From positions 248,001 to 312,000 of the forward strand of contig NZ_LNFY01000001.1 of the NCBI RefSeq assembly GCF_011057685.1: a stretch of DNA of 64,000 nucleotides. The letters run 5' to 3'. This document shows positions 58,981 to 64,000 of the stretch, one piece after another. The position numbers and the translations under genes were made by a program. The notes under the pieces are model-generated. The model made no database searches, was not told the DNA's origin, and saw only the letters and a list, made by a program, of their open reading frames with translations. The DNA comes from Thermotoga sp. Ku-13t. Lineage in GTDB: Bacteria > Thermotogota > Thermotogae > Thermotogales > DSM-5069. The first letter of the stretch is position 1, and every line of letters starts with the position of its first letter.

Positions 58981-60257
58981 AACTCGAGATCAGGTCGATC
59001 AGCTTCGACGTTCAACCGCTCATCGTTCTTTCTGTTTCGGCACTGGTATGGCTGGTTTTCAGCGCGAGCGTGTTCAGCGTAACGTTCGTTGTACTCTGTG
59101 GTTTTTTATGGTTGCACTTTCTGGATACGAAAAGGGCACTTTCACAGCTTGAGGTTGAAAGGCACCTTTCAGCTCAGAGGGTCTTCACCAACGAGGAAGT
59201 CTGGTTTCAACACGCTGTTGTGTCTCCATCGAAGTGTTTGAAAGTCACGTTGCTGGGACAGATCGAAGTGGGAAGGTCGCTGACGTACAACCTGTTCGAG
59301 AGGGAAGCCCATGTTGGTCCTGAACCGCTTCGAATAGACGTGAGGACTTCTTTTCCAACCAGGGGGAGAAAAATCCTGAAAGATCTTTTGTGTTATCACG
59401 AACATCCCCTAGGTTTGTTCAGGATCTGGGTGCAGTTCAACAGTCCTCAGGAAGTGCTTGTGTTACCGAGATTGATGCATTTAGAGTTCTTTCCAGCCCG
59501 TTTGAGAGAACCTCTGCCCGGCAGGCGGTCTGACTTCGAACTCTTTGAGGATCCGTTGCGGATCCGTGGTCTCAGGGAGTATTCGAACGATCCAATAAAA
59601 AAGGTGCACTGGAAGGCATCCGCGAAGTTCGGCAAATTGCTCGTCAAAGAATACGAACACACGGCCACGAGCAGAACCTTTGTCTTTCTGGATCTGAACA
59701 TGGCCAAGGAAATCTTTGCAAAGAACGTCTGGGCACAGTTCAGAACCAGTTACGAAGAAGAAGCCGTGCACGCAGCTGCTGCCATTCTGTACTGGCTCTC
59801 TCAGGGAAACGATGTGATAAAGATGACCGTTGTAGGAAAAGAAGTGCTCGAGATGGACTGGGCTTCGCAGGATGGGTGGGTGCGCGCCGTGGAGCTGCTC
59901 GCACTGTCTGAAGGCACCGGCGATGGGCCTCAACTTTCGGACGTGCTGTACTCGCAGATACCCAAGCTGACTTTCACCTCGACGGTGGTGATCCTTTCGA
60001 TGTATCTGACTGATTCGATCCTGCCCGTGATACTCGAGGCGAGGGCGCGGTGCGCAAGGGTTCTGGTGTTTCTGTTGCCTTACGGCTACAGAGATCCACG
60101 CTACAGGCCCACGAGAACGTACGAGATGTACCCGCTGGACATGGTCAGGCTCAGAGAGAAGGCCAGGTTGCTGGAGCAAGAACAGGTGATCGTGAGAATC
60201 ATCAAACCGAGTCAGACCCTGCAGGAGGTTTTCTATGAAATCGACGAGGTTCACTGA
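58977..60257 (+). CDS. DUF58-domain membrane protein
   Basis: A 426-residue protein with two N-terminal membrane helices (about 12-45) and a DUF58 domain with 'SDFELFEDPLRIRGLREYSN' and 'DPIKKVHWKASAKFGKLLVKEYE', the family's core, then a von Willebrand A-like fold with 'TFVFLDLNMAK'. It overlaps moxR by 4 bases (GTGA) and the following gene by 23. DUF58 partners of MoxR are thought to be targets or adaptors in envelope or metal-centre assembly. Confidence 0.88.
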   Translation: MKLEIRSISFDVQPLIVLSVSALVWLVFSASVFSVTFVVLCGFLWLHFLDTKRALSQLEVERHLSAQRVFTNEEVWFQHAVVSPSKCLKVTLLGQIEVGRSLTYNLFEREAHVGPEPLRIDVRTSFPTRGRKILKDLLCYHEHPLGLFRIWVQFNSPQEVLVLPRLMHLEFFPARLREPLPGRRSDFELFEDPLRIRGLREYSNDPIKKVHWKASAKFGKLLVKEYEHTATSRTFVFLDLNMAKEIFAKNVWAQFRTSYEEEAVHAAAAILYWLSQGNDVIKMTVVGKEVLEMDWASQDGWVRAVELLALSEGTGDGPQLSDVLYSQIPKLTFTSTVVILSMYLTDSILPVILEARARCARVLVFLLPYGYRDPRYRPTRTYEMYPLDMVRLREKARLLEQEQVIVRIIKPSQTLQEVFYEIDEVH

Positions 60258-61611
60258 CTGGCTCGTCAGTTTCATCGTTTCCATGCTATCACTGTTGCTC
60301 ATCGGTCAAGGAAGACCCTTGTGGCTGTACGTGCTTCTGCCGGGTACGGTGCTGTTTCTCAGTTTGCTGTCGACCTACAGACCAGGTTGCTCGATTCAGC
60401 TGCTGTCCGTGCTGTTCTTCTTCGCGAGCTGGGTTTTGCTTTACGTGGTTACAAACAATGCGCTACAAGCTTTTCTCACCAGCGTCTGCATCGTTGCTGT
60501 TTTGAATGTGCTGAGATCGCAGGGCATACCGAGCTGGTTGTGGCTCGTCGCGCTCGGCGTCTCGCTGAACTTTTCCTCACACGTTGGAAGGTTGCAGACT
60601 GCATTTCTGTTCGTTTTCACCTTGCTTGTCGTTCTCTGGTTGAGAGTTCGCATTGAAAAGAAGATGTTGATGGCTTTCGTAGCTGTCTCCTTGCTGTGTG
60701 CAATCGTCTTGGCGAACTTCAACTTCTCGATCGTCGCCTGGACACTGAAGCGACTTCCAGTTAAGCGATCGGAAGAAAAGCAGCAGATTGTTCAGCTGAA
60801 GCCTCTGGGAGGCATGACGCCAGAAAGCTCGCAGAAAGCTGAAAGATCTTCTCGAAGCTTCGAGCTGGTCTTAGAAAAGGTGTTCTTTCCGATCGTGCTT
60901 TTGCTCTTTGGAGTGTTTCTTTTGACGCTGAGCTTGAAGTTGTTCAAGCTGAAAGGAACCATTTTGCTCTTTCTGATAGGTGCCCTGATCTTCGGTTTGA
61001 CCCTGTCAGTTCTGTCTGTGATATTCTCACTGGTGAAACCGAAGTTCGAACTGGTGCAGATGAGCCCGGAGTCCACTGCAACAGAAACAGAGATGAGTCA
61101 AACGAGGTTCGAATTCGTCGAATCTGCCCCCGCAACCGTGACTGGAACGAGGAGCAATGTGCGTGGACTGATCGATTTTCTGAACTGGTCCTCGCTTATC
61201 CTGCTGGTCCTCGCTTCGGCATTTCTGGTGTACATGACGGTCTACGTTTCAAAGCAATCGGCAATGCCAATCAAGCTTGGCGAACCGAGCAAGGCGGTGA
61301 CAGGACAGGATGTTGAAGGGGAAGAACCCTTCCACCTCGATCGTTCACAGCGCTCGGTCATTGAGGCTTACTGGTGGTTGAGGAACAAATTCTTTGCCGG
61401 GCTGAATCATTTAACGCCCTACGAAGTTTTGAAGCTCGCGGGTGACTTCGAACCTTTCGGCAAGCTCACGCGCATGTATGTGATGCTGCGTTACGGCAAC
61501 AGGAACCTGACCGACGCGCAGATTGACGAATTCTACGAACACTTTCTCGCAACTTCTCGCTGGCTCGAAGAGAAGAGAACTTCGCACCGAGGAGGCGACG
61601 TTTCCTCATAA
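60235..61611 (+). CDS. Membrane protein with DUF4129-like C-terminus
   Basis: A 458-residue membrane protein. About six helices occupy residues 5-170, a spacer leads to three more helices (about 215-270 and 310-335), and the soluble C-terminus contains 'SVIEAYWWLRNKFFAGLNHL', 'TPYEVLKLAGDFEPFGKLTR' and 'LRYGNRNLTDAQIDEFYEHF', the DUF4129 pattern. In many bacteria this domain ends a transglutaminase-like membrane protein encoded after DUF58; here the transglutaminase domain is missing. It overlaps the convergent dehydrogenase gene by 6 bases. Confidence 0.75.
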   Translation: MKSTRFTDWLVSFIVSMLSLLLIGQGRPLWLYVLLPGTVLFLSLLSTYRPGCSIQLLSVLFFFASWVLLYVVTNNALQAFLTSVCIVAVLNVLRSQGIPSWLWLVALGVSLNFSSHVGRLQTAFLFVFTLLVVLWLRVRIEKKMLMAFVAVSLLCAIVLANFNFSIVAWTLKRLPVKRSEEKQQIVQLKPLGGMTPESSQKAERSSRSFELVLEKVFFPIVLLLFGVFLLTLSLKLFKLKGTILLFLIGALIFGLTLSVLSVIFSLVKPKFELVQMSPESTATETEMSQTRFEFVESAPATVTGTRSNVRGLIDFLNWSSLILLVLASAFLVYMTVYVSKQSAMPIKLGEPSKAVTGQDVEGEEPFHLDRSQRSVIEAYWWLRNKFFAGLNHLTPYEVLKLAGDFEPFGKLTRMYVMLRYGNRNLTDAQIDEFYEHFLATSRWLEEKRTSHRGGDVSS

Positions 61612-62595
61612 AGTAACGATCCTGCGCTCGTCTGCAGCTTCTCTCGCTTTCAACGCGATGTACGTTGCGTAGATGGATTGTTCCGCCGTGACCATACATC
61701 GTCCCCTGCCGAGCACATGGTTCAGGAAGTCTTTGAATATGTAACCCTGTTCCTGATTCTGAACGACACGGGTGCCATCTTCATCGGTGAGTAACACACT
61801 TTGATCTCTAACTTCCAGAATTCCTTCAGTTCCGACTATCCTGAGTCTGTCATCGTCGTGGGTTTCAGCCCCAGGAGGACGGAGGTAGTCCACCGTCAGT
61901 GTGGCGATGACCTCCTGTTCGAGCTCGAACAGGCACGCACCGGTGGCTTCGAGCTCACCGTGGTTCTTGTTGGCCATACGGGAATGAAGGCCGTACACAC
62001 TCACGAACCGTTTGTTCGATATCCAGTGGATCCAGTCTATCGCGTGTATTCCGACCCATGCCAGTGTTCCACCGAACGTTTCGCGCTTCCTGAAAAATTC
62101 CGGTCTTTCACCAAGCTTATAAGACTTCTGAGCATGGATCAGCCTTATTTCTCCCACAGCATTGGAATCGACCAAATTCTTGGCGGTCAAAAACCACGGT
62201 TTGTACCTGAGGCCAAACATCGCTGCGAAGAAAACCTTATCCTTCACTTCAGAATAGATCTTCTCTATCTGATGAAGATCTTCAAGGTTTGTGGCTATCG
62301 GTTTTTCCACGAAGGCATGTATTCCCATCTGTAACGCCTGCAGAAGGATCTTCCCGTTCATGTAGAAGTGTGTGTTTATCACCACCACGTCTGGCCTTTC
62401 AGATTTCAGCATCTGTCTGTAATCTTCGTACAAACGGGGGTCCATGCAAGCCTGTTTGAACTTCGAAAGAAGCGGTGCGAGGTTTTCTCCCACAACTCCA
62501 GGAGAGACTGCAACGATGTCGAACTCGTCACTCAGAGATTCCAGCACGTACCCGTAGTGCCCGCTGCCACCTACGATACAGACTCTGAGCTTCAA
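61606..62595 (-). CDS. Gfo/Idh/MocA-family oxidoreductase
   Basis: An NAD(P)-dependent sugar or cyclitol dehydrogenase, 329 residues. The Rossmann motif 'VCIVGGSGHYGYVLESL' is at the N-terminus, the conserved 'GIHAFVEKPIATNLEDL' with its EKP (catalytic Lys) near residue 95, and 'WVGIHAIDWIHWI' with the HxxD/H active-site pattern near 180. The TTG at 62595 is preferred: GAGGTG lies 8 bases upstream, inside the end of the preceding gene, and the TTG overlaps that gene's stop. With the partner dehydrogenase and ABC permease upstream it forms a sugar-uptake and oxidation unit. Confidence 0.87.
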   Translation of the reverse strand: MKLRVCIVGGSGHYGYVLESLSDEFDIVAVSPGVVGENLAPLLSKFKQACMDPRLYEDYRQMLKSERPDVVVINTHFYMNGKILLQALQMGIHAFVEKPIATNLEDLHQIEKIYSEVKDKVFFAAMFGLRYKPWFLTAKNLVDSNAVGEIRLIHAQKSYKLGERPEFFRKRETFGGTLAWVGIHAIDWIHWISNKRFVSVYGLHSRMANKNHGELEATGACLFELEQEVIATLTVDYLRPPGAETHDDDRLRIVGTEGILEVRDQSVLLTDEDGTRVVQNQEQGYIFKDFLNHVLGRGRCMVTAEQSIYATYIALKAREAADERRIVTL

Positions 62596-63794
62596 GGTTC
62601 GAACACCTCGCACTCGGCCAGCGCAACTCTCTTTGCCTCCGTGGCCCAGGAGAAACCCAGTTCGCTGGGAAGTCTTTCAAGGTTGAAGCACTCTTTCAAC
62701 TGTTCTTCGAGACCATCCACCCAGATCAGAAGCGGTTCACCTTCGGATCTCTTCAAATTATGTGGAAAATCGTGGATGTCCGAAGACAGATGCGCGCAAT
62801 TGATCGTGGCTGTCAGGCTCAATGCGGATTCGAGGGTGCAGTAAATTTTCTCTTCGCCCTTCAGGATCGAGACAACGTCCCAGAGCTTTTTCATACTTGC
62901 ATGGTCCACAGTTCCATACGGCTCGTATAGACCTGTCTCACGAACGAGGACAAATCTGTTCGCGCTCTCTGGAAAGTGCGGATGGTTGAAGACCAATCGT
63001 GCCTTTTCAGACTGTAGTTCGAAGATCGGACCTGTTCTGTTCTTAACGGCATGGGATGCGAAGAAGAGGATCTCGGTACCTCTCGCGACTATTCTCATCG
63101 CGCAGGTATCGAAGCTCTCGATCTCGTTCGCCCTGTACAGCTCGGCTTGGACTGCTTCTGGAAACGCACTATCCAGCATGTTCGAACCGAGCAAGAACAT
63201 CATGAAATGTAGAAAATGTGCCGTTGCGTTGGATGCGACGCTGTCGAGCACCCACTTACCATCGAGCTTGATCTTTCCCGCCCAGGATGATCTTCTGTAG
63301 TATGCGGTGTCTCTGGGCCATAAAACAAGGCTTTTGAACTTCACGACCCTTCCGAACTTGCCTGAGAGGACGTCTTCTTTGAGTTTCTGAACCGTCTCAT
63401 CGTGGCACCACTGAAAACCGATTGCCACCATGCGTCTGAATTTGTCTCGAAATTCGATCATCTTCCTGACTTCGTGGACCGTCGCCGCGGCAGGTTTTTC
63501 ACACAGCACGTGACTGCCGTGTTGAAGCGCTTCGCAGGTTTGGTCACAGTGTAGATGGATCGGTGTGGAGATCACAACGAGATCGGCGAAAGAGCCAGAA
63601 TAAAACTGGACCAGATCGTCAAAAATGGCGATCTTCTGGCTCACCAGGACCTGGTAAATTTCACTCCTCTGGGCGAAGGGATCCACGACCGCGACCAGCT
63701 CGGTCCCATGTTCTTTGCCGTACGTGAGGAGATGCTCGGCGTACTTCTTTCCATAACCTCCTGCGCCCACCAGTGCGACTCTGATCGGCTCCAT
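62592..63794 (-). CDS. Gfo/Idh/MocA-family oxidoreductase
   Basis: A second, longer dehydrogenase of the same superfamily, 400 residues. It has 'VALVGAGGYGKKYAEHL' at residue 6, 'GSHVLCEKPAAATVHEV' with the EKP Lys near 98, and 'VLDSVASNATAHFLHFMMFLLG' near 190, in which Asn/His replace the common DxGxH pattern. Substrate unknown; sequence-level similarity to its neighbour is limited to the cofactor domain. It starts 2 bases after the permease gene ends and overlaps the next gene, so all three are co-transcribed. Confidence 0.87.
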   Translation of the reverse strand: MEPIRVALVGAGGYGKKYAEHLLTYGKEHGTELVAVVDPFAQRSEIYQVLVSQKIAIFDDLVQFYSGSFADLVVISTPIHLHCDQTCEALQHGSHVLCEKPAAATVHEVRKMIEFRDKFRRMVAIGFQWCHDETVQKLKEDVLSGKFGRVVKFKSLVLWPRDTAYYRRSSWAGKIKLDGKWVLDSVASNATAHFLHFMMFLLGSNMLDSAFPEAVQAELYRANEIESFDTCAMRIVARGTEILFFASHAVKNRTGPIFELQSEKARLVFNHPHFPESANRFVLVRETGLYEPYGTVDHASMKKLWDVVSILKGEEKIYCTLESALSLTATINCAHLSSDIHDFPHNLKRSEGEPLLIWVDGLEEQLKECFNLERLPSELGFSWATEAKRVALAECEVFEP

Positions 63795-63796
63795 GT

Positions 63797-64000
63797 TCAG
63801 TACTTCAAGCCTCCCGCGGTGATACCACGCATGAAGAACCTCTGGAACAGTAAGAATATGATCAGTGTCGGGATGATGGTCATCGTTGAGAAAGCGAGAA
63901 TCGTGTTCCAGGGTACTCCACCGTATTCTCCCTGGATCACGGCGAGTGCGAGCTGGAGAGTGTAAAGACTCCTTCTGTTAACCACCAGCAACGGAAGCAC
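63797..64000 (-). CDS. Sugar ABC transporter permease, MalG type (3' end only)
   Basis: The last 67 codons of a CUT1-type permease that continues beyond the window. Visible are 'ALAVIQGEYGGVPWNTILAFS', one final helix 'MTIIPTLIIFLLFQRFFMRG' and the family's common ending 'ITAGGLKY'. The true start lies past 64000; the internal Met is not the start. It is the transporter part of the operon that ends with the two Gfo/Idh/MocA genes. Confidence 0.85.
   Translation of the reverse strand: MLPLLVVNRRSLYTLQLALAVIQGEYGGVPWNTILAFSTMTIIPTLIIFLLFQRFFMRGITAGGLKY

Overview
The window looks like a chromosome segment of a thermophilic, fermentative member of the Thermotogota, most likely Thermotoga/Pseudothermotoga-like. 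This is an inference from gene content: a TreT-type trehalose synthase beside a ROK regulator and sugar ABC transporter, a TM1266-type regulator, many ROK/ABC/TRAP sugar modules, DegV, Gfo/Idh/MocA enzymes and ferritin/peroxiredoxin genes. Ribosome binding sites are strong GGAGG types, GTG and TTG starts are frequent, and genes are densely packed. No rRNA or tRNA was recognised.

Layout. 1-1.7 kb: end of a division/cell-wall cluster on the minus strand (rsmH, an FtsL-like protein, 5' part of an FtsI-type penicillin-binding protein). 2-3.3 kb: HAD phosphatase and a lipoprotein gene broken by two frameshifts. 3.3-12 kb: carboxylate/sugar-acid module (2-hydroxyacid dehydrogenase, RpiR regulator, SDR dehydrogenase, TRAP transporter DctPQM), then an ArsB/NhaD-like transporter and an FGGY kinase. 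12-16.5 kb: minus-strand run of peroxiredoxin, ferritin, rubrerythrin-like protein, MIP18-like iron-sulfur assembly factor, prmC and an ABC exporter. 17.6-23 kb: ROK regulator, TreT and a binding-protein-dependent sugar ABC transporter behind a near-consensus promoter. 23-30 kb: a beta-propeller-like exported protein, OsmC, an EF-hand pseudogene, a TAXI-type TRAP system with DUF1850, and a TM1266-type protein. 30-35.5 kb: DegV, divergent from a ROK regulator with a glucose/mannose-like ABC transporter. 35.5-42 kb: SDR, ispD, PiT phosphate permease with a frameshift, pseudouridine synthase, LtaS-like sulfatase, MATE exporter.

42.2-44 kb holds the most unusual unit: an exported protein with cytochrome-b5-like repeats, a small four-helix membrane protein with two identically spaced His pairs (a bis-heme b-type pattern), and a peroxiredoxin, tightly packed on the plus strand. 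44-49.5 kb is a full phosphate regulon (pstSCAB-phoU, divergent phoB-phoR), with a histidine kinase that lacks any sensor or membrane part.

49.5-54.7 kb is an accessory island with little coding content. It holds a small membrane-protein gene with an early amber codon, a decayed GNAT gene, about 1.4 kb without recognisable genes, a 26-bp near-perfect palindrome, an IS605-type TnpB element with a homopolymer frameshift near its 5' end, an unrecognised gene abutted by that element, and an iteron-like array of TTTTCACACC repeats. An intact GNAT gene lies on the far side. 55.3-64 kb: a YkgJ-type cysteine-cluster protein, a second MATE exporter, a DUF6062-like gene with an in-frame stop, a MoxR-DUF58-DUF4129-like operon, and two Gfo/Idh/MocA dehydrogenases behind the 3' end of a sugar ABC permease that runs off the window.

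Several genes carry single lesions at homopolymers or stop codons (lipoprotein, EF-hand protein, PiT permease, TnpB, DUF6062). From the sequence alone, true decay and assembly error cannot be separated.
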